Below are positions 15,700-22,898 of a stretch of 64,000 nt of DNA, piece by piece (within the stretch, counting starts at the first letter, position 1; each line of letters begins with the position of its first letter). Source of the stretch: a virus; the IMG/VR virus record IMGVR_UViG_3300045284_000385, positions 1 through 64,000 of that record, one strand, 5' to 3'. The translations under genes and the position numbers were made by a program. The notes under the pieces are model-generated. The model saw only the letters and a program-made list of their open reading frames with translations, did not search any database and was not told the origin of the DNA.

Positions 15700-16023
15700 T
15701 TGACTGGAAAAGAGGAATCACTCTCCCGACTCAACCCGAACAAGATCTACGTCGAGAACGTCCGAAGCCTACTAGACGTGTCGCATCAGCGAGCAGTGAG
15801 TTTTTGCGAAATTGCTGTGAGACAAGGTTGGTTCTCCCGGCACGTCGAGGTGCTGTGTCCCGATGGCAGTGTTGTGACTTCAGCCATCAATGAAACCGAA
15901 CTTCCCAAGACCGTTCGATGTTGGAAAGAAGAAAACGGAAATCTTGAAGAAGTGGAGCTCGACACAGATTCTCTCCAGAAGGTTACCTTCTATCGGTTGA
16001 GCGATGACGCAACGACGACTTGA
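15700..16023 (+). CDS. hypothetical protein of the repressor transcript
   Basis: TTG at 15700 lies seven bases after AGGAGA, which decides the start; 107 residues. The reading (VENVRSLLDVSHQRAVSFCE) suggests a mixed alpha/beta protein without a known motif. It overlaps the downstream membrane-protein gene by 20 bp. Genes in this position of temperate phages are often expressed in the lysogen. Confidence 0.55.
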   Translation: MTGKEESLSRLNPNKIYVENVRSLLDVSHQRAVSFCEIAVRQGWFSRHVEVLCPDGSVVTSAINETELPKTVRCWKEENGNLEEVELDTDSLQKVTFYRLSDDATTT

Positions 16024-16261
16024 CTACACAGAATCACAGCTCAAAACATTTGAGGTTTTACAACGGGTCAAGATGGCGTGGGTCGCCCTCATCTTCATGG
16101 TCATACTATTCTCGATAGCATTTGTGGCATTTCTCATCGCACTTTTCTTCTACGAAAAAGACACAGCGACGACAATTCTCGGTGTTATCGACGGAATCCT
16201 CGCCTGGACAATGAGGCAGGTCTACCGACACTTGTTCCCACCCAGAAAAGCTTCCTCGTAG
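16004..16261 (+). CDS. small membrane protein, lysogenic-region
   Basis: 85 residues. After a polar N-terminus come a strong hydrophobic span (VALIFMVILFSIAFVAFLIA, about residues 27-46) and a weaker second one around TILGVIDGILAWTM. Its position downstream of the repressor suggests expression in lysogens, for example superinfection exclusion, but that is inference only. Confidence 0.6.
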   Translation: MTQRRLDYTESQLKTFEVLQRVKMAWVALIFMVILFSIAFVAFLIALFFYEKDTATTILGVIDGILAWTMRQVYRHLFPPRKASS

Positions 16262-16411
16262 GATTCGTTTAACTGCCCTACATTCAAACTGAGACACTAC
16301 CGAGAAGTCAGGGCACGCACTTGTCCATAAAGTCCGGAGGGATGCTTAGGACGCTAGTAAAGATTGATGAGAAACTATACGAGCTGATATGTTGCATTTT
16401 CGGTGCCATTA

Positions 16412-16441
16412 TTGACTGGCCAATATGATGCGATTTGATAT
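16412..16441 (+). promoter_or_regulatory. possible promoter for the secreted protein gene
   Basis: TTGACT at 16412-16417 is followed at about 17-19 bp by TTGATATT (16435-16442), a weak -10. It lies in a 227-bp gap (16262-16488) that otherwise contains only a doubtful 28-codon frame beginning at 16342. Confidence 0.35.
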
Positions 16442-16488
16442 TGCTTTCCGGGCCGCGTGGTGTTATAAGCATCCCAGAGGTAATTCCA

Positions 16489-16995
16489 ATGAAAATGAAA
16501 AAGTCCATTCTCGTTGTTGGAGCAGTGTTGTTTCTTGCCGGGAGCCTGTTTGGGCAGGAAGTCAATCAGCCTTCTGGCCCGCCGGAATGCCGTCTTGTTT
16601 TCTTGCGTCCAGGCGGACATAGCGAAGGGGTTGGGAATCCGATCGTATTTTTAGATGGAGCTCCGCTGGCGAAGTTAACGAAGGGTAAATATTTTGCGGT
16701 GGTTATTCCTGCGGATCAGTGGGTGACAGCTCAGGTTCGACAGGCTGGAACTCCATCAGCGGAATTCCAGATCAAGCCAGTTCCAGGAAGGACTATTTTT
16801 ATCCGGTTGTTTGGTCCAGGCTGGGGCCGCGGTGGACTGACGGGTTCTCTGATTAGGATAGACGGGTCGGATATTCAAAAGGCTATGAAGAAACTGGTGC
16901 CAGAGGAAAGGAAGAACGTCCATGCTGAGGATCGAGTATTGCTAGACGTGGTCACAATGGATTCAGTTCGTATAGAACAGGTCGCTGCGAAGTAG
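16489..16995 (+). CDS. secreted protein, DUF2846-like
   Basis: ATG at 16489 follows AGAGG; 168 residues. The first ~21 residues (MKMKKSILVVGAVLFLAGSL) are a Sec signal peptide with likely cleavage after SLFGQ. There is no lipobox cysteine. The mature part (CRLVFLRPGGHSEGVGNPIV, then LTKGKYFAVVIPADQWV) resembles DUF2846-type periplasmic proteins. It looks like a moron gene acting in the host envelope. Confidence 0.65.
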   Translation: MKMKKSILVVGAVLFLAGSLFGQEVNQPSGPPECRLVFLRPGGHSEGVGNPIVFLDGAPLAKLTKGKYFAVVIPADQWVTAQVRQAGTPSAEFQIKPVPGRTIFIRLFGPGWGRGGLTGSLIRIDGSDIQKAMKKLVPEERKNVHAEDRVLLDVVTMDSVRIEQVAAK

Positions 16996-17013
16996 GCTCA
17001 ATATCAAGAGTCC

Positions 17014-17307
17014 ATGCCCCTCTATCGCCGCTGTCCCCATTGCGGAGTTCAGATCAAGCGTGATGGGAAGCGGTGCCCAATCTGCTGCAAGCTGGTCCCC
17101 CTCCGAAAGAAAGTCCTCACCCGGGAACAAAAAGAGCTCCTCGACAAAGCGCTTTTCGTGATGCAGAATGGAACTGCACATGAGATGATTGCGATGAAGC
17201 AGGTGATCGATGCTTTGTATCTGAAGGTCGTCGAAGGTCGGCCAGTGCTGGACGGGCAGGCCGAACTGATCGAAGTGAAGGAGCTGAGAGCAGGTGAAGA
17301 ATTCTAA
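17014..17307 (+). CDS. zinc-ribbon protein
   Basis: 97 residues. The N-terminus carries two Cys pairs (CPHCGVQIKRDGKRCPICCK). A helical, acidic C-terminus follows and overlaps the ParB-like gene by 14 bp. The ribbon probably binds nucleic acid or protein; no specific function can be assigned. Confidence 0.65.
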   Translation: MPLYRRCPHCGVQIKRDGKRCPICCKLVPLRKKVLTREQKELLDKALFVMQNGTAHEMIAMKQVIDALYLKVVEGRPVLDGQAELIEVKELRAGEEF

Positions 17308-17968
17308 CTGGAAAAACAGAATCGTTGGCCAGGCCGCGGTCGATCCAAAGTCCCTCATTGGCAATCCGGACAATTGGAGAATCCATCCCCACTCGCAGGA
17401 GCAGGCAGTTAGCGGAATTCTCGAAGAAGTAGGTTGGGTCAAGCAGATCCTTGTCAACAAGCGCACGGGTAGAGTGGTCGACGGTCATCTCCGCTTGAAA
17501 CTGGCGCTCCAAAAACAGGAAGCGAAAGTCCCGGTCTTATACGTCGACCTGACCGAAGACGAAGAGTCTCTAATCCTTCTGACTCTCGATCCAATGTCGG
17601 AGCTTGCGGTTTCCGATTCGGAAAAGCTTGATGCTCTCATGCGTCAAGTCGAGGTAGAGAACGACTCTGTTTTGGACTTCATCCAGGATATGAGCTTAGA
17701 CGGTTTGATGCCCGGTGAAGCCAGCGAGGAAGGATCGGATTCCGAAGGCGGCAGGAACCTGGGCCAGCCGCGCTATCAGATCAATCCGGTTCTCTATGCC
17801 GATCAGATCGAGGTCTTCGAGGAAGCCCTAGCCTTGACCGATAATATGAATCGTGGAGAGGCTCTTCTCGAGGTCTGCCAATTCTATGTCGATCACAAAA
17901 AAGCAAAAGGACAACTCGACGCTAAAGCAAAAGGTCGAGCTAAGGACCAAGCTGCTGTCATTCATTGA
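17294..17968 (+). CDS. ParB/Srx-domain protein
   Basis: 224 residues from GTG at 17294, nine bases after AAGGAG. The ParB-N-like fold is visible: NPDNWRIHPHSQEQAVSGIL, then RTGRVVDGHLRLKLALQKQE and VPVLYVDLTEDEESLILLTL. In phages this domain is often fused to or paired with DNA methyltransferases and can act as a CTPase or nuclease. The next gene is methyltransferase-like and overlaps it by 83 bp. Confidence 0.8.
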   Translation: MKNSNWKNRIVGQAAVDPKSLIGNPDNWRIHPHSQEQAVSGILEEVGWVKQILVNKRTGRVVDGHLRLKLALQKQEAKVPVLYVDLTEDEESLILLTLDPMSELAVSDSEKLDALMRQVEVENDSVLDFIQDMSLDGLMPGEASEEGSDSEGGRNLGQPRYQINPVLYADQIEVFEEALALTDNMNRGEALLEVCQFYVDHKKAKGQLDAKAKGRAKDQAAVIH

Positions 17969-18494
17969 TCAGCCGGTGGTGATGGAGACCCATGGCGGAA
18001 CTGGAAGGATCTTCTATCGCTGTTACTCGCATCTCAAGACTGGCGTGGTGTTCGAAAAGGATTCTGCGAAGACTGCGATCTTAGCGCAGCAAAGGCCGGG
18101 ATGGGCTGTCTATGAGGGTGACTGCGAGCATGCGATCCGCGCCGGCGTGGGCTTTCATCTGCCAATCAATTTCGTTGACCTTGATTCTTATGGGGAACCC
18201 TGGAGGGTGATCGATGCGCTCTTTCAAAAAGAGCGGTGCTGGCCGGATAGGGTTGTCGTCGTGGTCAATGATGGGTTGAGACATAAATTGACAACCGGCT
18301 CAGCTTGGCATGTAGCCAGCCTTCAGTCGGTTGTCAGGCGTCATGGGAACGCGGCATTGTATCCCAAGTATCTGCAGATCTGCCGGGAGCTATTGGCCGA
18401 GAAAGTTGGACGTTGCGGGTTTAAGATAACCAAGTGGGCCGGCTACTATGTCGGACAGATGACCCACTATGGCGCCGTGCTTCAGAAGACTTGA
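17886..18494 (+). CDS. SAM-dependent methyltransferase-like protein
   Basis: Start taken at ATG 17886 (202 residues), inside the end of the ParB-like gene. METHGGTGRIFYRCYSHLKT, VFEKDSAKTAILAQQRP and INFVDLDSYGEPW match the Rossmann nucleotide-binding loop, an acidic ribose-binding strand end and a motif IV-like D-x-D-S-Y-G. The substrate (DNA, RNA or protein) cannot be told. It converges with, and overlaps by 13 bp, the gene on the opposite strand. Confidence 0.6.
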   Translation: MSITKKQKDNSTLKQKVELRTKLLSFIDQPVVMETHGGTGRIFYRCYSHLKTGVVFEKDSAKTAILAQQRPGWAVYEGDCEHAIRAGVGFHLPINFVDLDSYGEPWRVIDALFQKERCWPDRVVVVVNDGLRHKLTTGSAWHVASLQSVVRRHGNAALYPKYLQICRELLAEKVGRCGFKITKWAGYYVGQMTHYGAVLQKT

Positions 18495-19219
18495 ATCGGT
18501 TGGGCCAGGTCGCCTGGGTATTGGGCCCACTTCCAGCGGCTGCCGTCCTCTTCCTCTAGCCACGGTCGTGTCTCAGTCCGAAAAGCTGCTGACTGTTTGT
18601 AGAAATACGCCACTCCTTGTTCCACACAAGCGTCACGGATGGACCGGGCCCAGCTCTGTTCCATGGGGCGAAATTTGGGACCGCTCTCTCCCCCGACGAT
18701 CGCCCAGTGAATTCCTGATAGGTCTGGAGACTCGATCAGCTCGAGCAACGGTTCGAAAGAAACGAAGCGGGTAAGCGCGGGGACCTCGCGCAGATGGTCG
18801 AGACGATAGAGAAACTTTGGAGATTCGATCGACACGCCCATCCAGATATTAGGACTCCATGGCCAGCTCTTTCGAAGCTGACTCAAGCGTTCGCTACGTT
18901 TCGTCAAAATCTGGAACGTGTGCCAGTGGGCCCGGTTCATCACGTCGAAGACTTTCAGAATGTTTTCATCTGGAACATCCTCCAGGAAAAGATCGCTCAT
19001 CGAATTTACGAAGATCCGCGAGGGCTCTTTGATCTTGAGCGGGTCGTTGAGCTTGTGCCAGCGGTAGGTGAGATCGAAGCCGTTTGGGAAAGCCCGGGTC
19101 CCTCGCTTGTTCTCGGCGATGGTATGAGCATAGCAGTGACCGCAGCCGGGGCTGATCTTCTTACAGCCTGACCAGACATTCCAGGTGAGATTTGTCCAGC
19201 TGATGATGGTTTCGTTCAT
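18482..19219 (-). CDS. phage Gp37/Gp68-family protein (DUF5131)
   Basis: 245 residues. The N-terminus TNLTWNVWSGCKKISPGCGH, followed by CYA, carries the clustered cysteines of the family; RIFVNSMSDLFLEDVPDENI and VGGESGPKFRPM are further conserved blocks. The family resembles radical-SAM TIM barrels, but its reaction is not established. It is the last gene of the second leftward operon. Confidence 0.85.
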   Translation of the reverse strand: MNETIISWTNLTWNVWSGCKKISPGCGHCYAHTIAENKRGTRAFPNGFDLTYRWHKLNDPLKIKEPSRIFVNSMSDLFLEDVPDENILKVFDVMNRAHWHTFQILTKRSERLSQLRKSWPWSPNIWMGVSIESPKFLYRLDHLREVPALTRFVSFEPLLELIESPDLSGIHWAIVGGESGPKFRPMEQSWARSIRDACVEQGVAYFYKQSAAFRTETRPWLEEEDGSRWKWAQYPGDLAQPIQVF

Positions 19220-19518
19220 GATGATTTACCCTCGGCTCTACGGATTGTAAAATCCAGGATTTTTGCTAAGTCATGCAGGGCTTCGTCTGTAATGCCTTCT
19301 CGCACTGCCAACAACGATTGGATAGCGTGCCAAGAGGCTTTCGTAACTGCCAACAATTCCGGTGCCGTTGCGATTAGACGGGCGTTGGCATTTCCGGTCT
19401 TTTTCCCAAGCCCATAGACGGTGCATAGGGTTTCTATGCCATGAGAGACACTCACTCGATCAGATCTGTCAAGGACATTTAGATCCACGTGCCATGGTCC
19501 TTCAGTGTGCGTGCTCAT
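19216..19518 (-). CDS. conserved small phage protein
   Basis: 100 residues. The opening TEGPWHVDLNVLDR and the central NANARLIATAPELLAV are hallmarks of a small protein family widespread in phages of Gram-negative bacteria. Function unknown. Coupled to both neighbours by 4-bp overlaps. Confidence 0.75.
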   Translation of the reverse strand: MSTHTEGPWHVDLNVLDRSDRVSVSHGIETLCTVYGLGKKTGNANARLIATAPELLAVTKASWHAIQSLLAVREGITDEALHDLAKILDFTIRRAEGKSS

Positions 19519-19715
19519 TTTCTTTTCTCCTTTTTGGGTCTCCCCATTGGCCGATGCTTGACTGCTTTAAGATCGCTTTCCAGGATAACCCAGATCCCAG
19601 AAACCTGTTGAGCCGGGAGCCTGCCGGATTCGATTAAGACCCGGACGCGACGCTCCCCGATGTTTAGTTTCTTTGCTGCCTCCTGGGTGCTGAGAAGTTT
19701 TGTAACGGTTTTCAT
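19515..19715 (-). CDS. excisionase-type helix-turn-helix protein
   Basis: ATG at 19715 follows AGGAAAGAAG; 66 residues. LLSTQEAAKKLNIGERRVRV followed by SGIWVILESDLKAVKH is a MerR/Xis-like DNA-binding domain, and the tail is basic (GRPKKEKRK). With no recombinase nearby it more likely regulates this operon than excises DNA. Confidence 0.7.
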   Translation of the reverse strand: MKTVTKLLSTQEAAKKLNIGERRVRVLIESGRLPAQQVSGIWVILESDLKAVKHRPMGRPKKEKRK

Positions 19716-19890
19716 TTCTTCTTTCCTCATCGATGTAGCCTTGCTGCCAGTAACGGCGCAAGACTTCCTGCTTGAAGTTTGAAAAATCATACGGGCAATC
19801 GGATGGAGGGGCGCCCGCCCGTTGGGCTTCCCGGCCTTGTTGCTCGGAGTGCAACTCTTCGGCTGTCGTGACGTTCATTTCTCGGGTCAA
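19567..19890 (-). CDS. ribosome modulation factor (RMF/CrpP)-like protein
   Basis: TTG at 19890 overlaps the upstream stop (TTGA) after AAAGGAAAC; ATG at 19878 is an alternative. The segment EQQGREAQRAGAPPSDCPYD, followed by a gap and RRYWQQGYIDE, matches the RMF/CrpP pattern G-x3-A-x2-AG-x4-CPY ... R-x-WL-x-G. RMF dimerises and silences ribosomes. The C-terminal ~45 residues overprint the helix-turn-helix gene and look non-conserved, so only the first ~60 residues are likely to be folded. Confidence 0.6.
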   Translation of the reverse strand: MTREMNVTTAEELHSEQQGREAQRAGAPPSDCPYDFSNFKQEVLRRYWQQGYIDEERRNENRYKTSQHPGGSKETKHRGASRPGLNRIRQAPGSTGFWDLGYPGKRS

Positions 19891-20087
19891 AATAGTTTCC
19901 TTTGGGATTCCCCGAATAGCGGGGACCCGTCGAAGTCTCTGATCTTTCGCGCTGGTCCGTTCATCCCCTGTCTGCCGGCTGCTTTGTTCAAGTCCTGCTC
20001 CAGGGCTTTCTGTTGAAGAGTGTTGACCTCCGCGTTGAATTCCTGGAGCGTATTGGGGAGTGCTGCCTGTCCGTTAGTTCTTTTCAT
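19887..20087 (-). CDS. hypothetical small protein
   Basis: 66 residues: an asparagine/glutamine-rich helix (NTLQEFNAEVNTLQQKALEQ) and a basic C-terminus. It overlaps the previous gene by 14 bp and the RMF-like gene by 4 bp. Not recognised. Confidence 0.5.
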   Translation of the reverse strand: MKRTNGQAALPNTLQEFNAEVNTLQQKALEQDLNKAAGRQGMNGPARKIRDFDGSPLFGESQRKLF

Positions 20088-20520
20088 GATGCCTCCTAGC
20101 CTTACGGGTTTCCCATGCGTGCAGAGCCCGGATAGTTTTTTGTGCTGCCGTCAAGCTGCCGAAGACTCGGCGCGCTCGTTCTTGCTTCTCTGGGTCTTTG
20201 TCGGAAACGTCGAAAAAGGATTCCTGCTCCCCCTGGCGGATCATCCGGCGGTGCTTCGTGGTTCTCTCGATCGCGCGATACATATCGCTAACCGATTCCA
20301 GGTCATGACCGAAGTTGCTGTTAAGAGCGTCCCGGAGGGTATCAGGTGCAAGCCCGCTCCGCCGGATGAGTAGTTTGGTTTCCCCTTCGCCGATCGCGTC
20401 GTGGTAGCCGTCGTAAAGCCCGTTTTCGGGCTGCCCTTTGCGGCTTGGCCTGATGCCGCCCAGGTCGAAGATGTTTGTTAGAAGATCCTGCTGTCCACCT
20501 ATCTGGAAGAGTTTGAACAT
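20074..20520 (-). CDS. hypothetical protein directly behind a terminator
   Basis: 148 residues from ATG at 20520. It reads NGLYDGYHDAIGEGETKLLI and later FGSLTAAQKTIRALHAWETR, without a known domain. The ATG lies only a few bases after the U-run of a rho-independent terminator, leaving no room for a ribosome binding site. The real start may be further in, or translation may depend on read-through. Confidence 0.5.
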   Translation of the reverse strand: MFKLFQIGGQQDLLTNIFDLGGIRPSRKGQPENGLYDGYHDAIGEGETKLLIRRSGLAPDTLRDALNSNFGHDLESVSDMYRAIERTTKHRRMIRQGEQESFFDVSDKDPEKQERARRVFGSLTAAQKTIRALHAWETRKARRHHEKN

Positions 20521-20522
20521 GA

Positions 20523-20547
20523 GAAAAAAGCCAGCCGAAGCTGGCCC
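20523..20547 (-). terminator. rho-independent terminator of the DUF932 gene
   Basis: On the minus strand, stem GCCAGC with loop TTCG and stem GCTGGC is followed directly by TTTTTT. The tetraloop and U-run make it a strong intrinsic terminator just after the DUF932 stop (20555). It immediately precedes the start of the next gene. Confidence 0.8.
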
Positions 20548-20554
20548 CCTTTCG

Positions 20555-21646
20555 TTAGTTGGAAGAAATTGGTTGATCCAGGATGGTATCAAGAGAACTG
20601 CTTGGACTCGAGAAGGTCTGGTTTCTCTTCAGAAACGTTCTCTGTGCTCCGGTGGTTTCCTGTAGAAGGACCTCGACGGCCTGTTGCTTCAGCTGATTGC
20701 CTACTCCGAAAAGGGCTGAGCTGGCTGCTCTCAGTTCATCCTCGCCGTAGCTTTTTCGGTGGTCAGTGTAGTTAGTGATTGCGTTCAGCATGTTGAAGGC
20801 AGACCCGCGAGTTTCAGGAAATGCGTTTCCGTCGTTGTCATCGTAAATGCTCAGGATCTCGGCGAGCAGGTTTTCTCTCTTCGTGAGGGAGGCCTTGATC
20901 GCTGGGCTCAGTTTGCCGCTCTCTGATTCGGGCAAGGGGAAGAGTTGATCAAAAACGCGCTTGCTGCTGGCGGTATCCATCTTTCGGCTGGCCAGTTCTT
21001 CAAGCTTTTCTTTGACCTTCGAAACGTTCGCCGCGGTGCCGGCCATCATGTCCCGAGCTGATTGCATCTTGATTTCCGAGTTCTTCGTATGGCGGATCTT
21101 GGCGACGGCGTTCTTCGACTGTCCATTAATGGCCATGTTCAAAGTGTTCTGGCAAACCACGCGAACCGTCGTTAACTGGCATTGACTGGCTGAACTGCCG
21201 TCATGAGAAGTGGTAAACAAGAGATAGGTCTGATGAGCATCCCCGGTTCCAGCTATGTCGAAATCAAAAGGAATCTTGGCAAGGCACCAAACTCGCTCAC
21301 CACTGCCGAGGGCCCCGGCGCTTTCGTAATGGGCACCCTTCTCGACTTCCAGCAAGGTATCGATAAAGTCAAAGCCGGACTTGTTCTGAATTGGCTGGTA
21401 GGTAGATCCGACCGCGCCTAAGAAAGAAGTGTTGTCATCTCGGAAGATACCCCAGGCCGGCACCGGCTGGCCGGCATAGTCTAATTGCCTTTTACTGACT
21501 GTCCAGTTCAGACCGGCTAACTCGATAGCCTGCTCCCAAGTTTGGCAACTTTGGACCAATTGGCCCAGTTTGTGCCAGGGCACCGAACCCGCTGCGAACA
21601 TCTCATGCTTACCAGTGGTTTTGTTATAGGATAGATTGTGAGCCAT
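20555..21646 (-). CDS. DUF932 phage/plasmid-like protein
   Basis: ATG at 21646 sits nine bases after AGGAG; 363 residues. The start MAHNLSYNKTTGKHEMFAAG, the GSVPWHKLG block, and GAVGSTYQPIQNKSGFDFID are characteristic of DUF932/TIGR03299 proteins. The family is common in phages and plasmids and its function is not established. It is the first gene of a leftward operon with its own promoter and is followed by a strong terminator. Confidence 0.85.
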   Translation of the reverse strand: MAHNLSYNKTTGKHEMFAAGSVPWHKLGQLVQSCQTWEQAIELAGLNWTVSKRQLDYAGQPVPAWGIFRDDNTSFLGAVGSTYQPIQNKSGFDFIDTLLEVEKGAHYESAGALGSGERVWCLAKIPFDFDIAGTGDAHQTYLLFTTSHDGSSASQCQLTTVRVVCQNTLNMAINGQSKNAVAKIRHTKNSEIKMQSARDMMAGTAANVSKVKEKLEELASRKMDTASSKRVFDQLFPLPESESGKLSPAIKASLTKRENLLAEILSIYDDNDGNAFPETRGSAFNMLNAITNYTDHRKSYGEDELRAASSALFGVGNQLKQQAVEVLLQETTGAQRTFLKRNQTFSSPSSSLDTILDQPISSN

Positions 21647-21734
21647 GATCAAAGTCTCCTTTTTGATTGTGGTTTTTGGCCTGCTCGGTGTGAGCGCATC
21701 GGGCGGGCCTTATTTGTTTTCCTACTGTTCTTCT

Positions 21735-21781
21735 CACTTACAAATCAATAGTACCGTATACGGACCACTTACGCAAATCAA
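21735..21781 (-). promoter_or_regulatory. leftward promoter with palindromic operator in the spacer
   Basis: Minus strand: -35 TTGCGT (complement of 21771-21776), exactly 17 bp, -10 TACTAT (complement of 21748-21753). The spacer holds the perfect palindrome CCGTATACGG (21754-21763). Near-identical direct repeats, cacttacgcaaatcaa and cacttacaaatcaa (plus strand, 21766-21781 and 21735-21748), flank it. Transcription would begin about 95 bases before the DUF932 gene. Confidence 0.65.
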
Positions 21782-21942
21782 TTCAGCATGAATAATGTTG
21801 ATAACAGGAGCGGGAAGCATAAGAAGAACTGGGGTCAGGAAATCACGGTTTGAAGGCTGAGTACTAGTCAATTAGTAGACGAGCATCCCAAGCGACTCTT
21901 GGCGAATAAACTTGACAGGACTTTTGCGAAAGCGCAACTTCC

Positions 21943-22077
21943 TTACGCCGTGGCTGTAGTGAATCCATCAGATTCGATTTTGCCGTCGCCTTGAAAGAGC
22001 AGCTTCGCTGCGGGCTTGTAGAAATCGCGGGGCAAGACTGCGCCATCCTTCCTCTTTATCCATCGTCCCCCATCCAT
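21943..22077 (-). CDS. possible 44-residue protein in the intergenic region
   Basis: ATG at 22077 opens 44 codons of protein-like composition (MDGGRWIKRKDGAVLPRDFY, then KLLFQGDGKIESDGF). No good ribosome binding site is visible. It lies in the ~500-bp space between the DUF932 promoter and the late promoter; I see nothing else coding there. Confidence 0.35.
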   Translation of the reverse strand: MDGGRWIKRKDGAVLPRDFYKPAAKLLFQGDGKIESDGFTTATA

Positions 22078-22085
22078 AAATTCTG

Positions 22086-22114
22086 TTGACAGTCAATCCA
22101 TAAGAGCAGTTAAT
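22086..22114 (+). promoter_or_regulatory. rightward promoter of the late operon
   Basis: A perfect -35 TTGACA (22086-22091), a 17-bp spacer and -10 GTTAAT (22109-22114, four of six consensus). It faces the first rightward gene at 22150 and the whole packaging and structural block. No other convincing promoter is seen upstream of the terminase genes. Confidence 0.6.
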
Positions 22115-22149
22115 CGAAAGTGAGATCAGCATTAACGGGACTTCATCAC

Positions 22150-22497
22150 ATGAATCTCTCCGATTGTCGCTTCTATCACCACGGATATGCTCTCAGCTTC
22201 TCGGTGTTCTCAGACGTGCCCGCCCTCTGCCGATTCATTAATCATTTGGAATTCTTTGAAGAGTTGCGAGGGTTTTCAGGGGGAATTGATGTTTACGAGG
22301 TTCAGCCAAAAGCTGATGCTCATTGGGTTGTGATCGTCGAGAAGCGATATCAGGAGCGAGGTGATCAGCAAGAAAAGAAATATCGAGTCTTTGTTCGACA
22401 TGGTCACGAGTATCGAGAGTCGCACAACGCAAACGTTGAGGCTTTCGTGAAAGAGCATATCAAGAGCACGATCAGAGGTTTAGAGAGGGCGAGCTAA
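22150..22497 (+). CDS. hypothetical protein at the head of the late operon
   Basis: 115 residues from ATG at 22150. Mixed alpha/beta protein containing SFSVFSDVPALCRFINHLEF and HWVVIVEKRYQERGDQQEKK. No motif known to me. The first gene after the late promoter, upstream of the Tat-signal gene. Confidence 0.6.
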   Translation: MNLSDCRFYHHGYALSFSVFSDVPALCRFINHLEFFEELRGFSGGIDVYEVQPKADAHWVVIVEKRYQERGDQQEKKYRVFVRHGHEYRESHNANVEAFVKEHIKSTIRGLERAS

Positions 22498-22513
22498 AGA
22501 AAAGGAGTTCGGC

Positions 22514-22870
22514 ATGGATCGACGAGATTTTTTCAAGAAGGCAGTTGGTGGTTTGACCGTTACCGCATTCTTGCCGGCCGCTTTGGTTCAGCTTGGAGCT
22601 GAGCACAAAGGTGGAAAGGAAACGAGAGATCCGATCGCATTGATCGGAATTGACAAGCATTCAGAATTCCAGCCGGTTTACGATCTGAAAGAACAGGATT
22701 ATCATTCGTGGGTGTTCCCTGAGAAAGTTGATGAGGTCCGCGGCTTTGTGCTGCTTGATCCCAAAGTTCCTGGAAAGTTGCTCTTTCGCCACGATTTCGA
22801 GGGTGGCCCACATCATATTTTGCTGAATGGCGATGAGATCAGAGTAAAGCTCGATCTGCATTTGATTTGA
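22514..22870 (+). CDS. exported protein with a Tat-type signal peptide
   Basis: ATG at 22514 after AAAGGAG; 118 residues. MDRRDFFKKAVGGLTVTAFL is a twin-arginine leader (RR-x-F-F-K with a hydrophobic core), probably cleaved near residue 30. The mature domain (SWVFPEKVDEVRGFVLLDPK) is small and not recognised. A Tat substrate at the head of a phage late operon is unusual and points to a moron acting in the periplasm. Confidence 0.65.
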   Translation: MDRRDFFKKAVGGLTVTAFLPAALVQLGAEHKGGKETRDPIALIGIDKHSEFQPVYDLKEQDYHSWVFPEKVDEVRGFVLLDPKVPGKLLFRHDFEGGPHHILLNGDEIRVKLDLHLI

Positions 22871-22898
22871 CTTCAATCTATAAGGGGCTTCAAGGCGA

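Noticed and set aside
16342-16428. 28-codon frame in the 16262-16488 gap
   Set aside because: GGAGGG precedes it too closely and nothing else supports translation.
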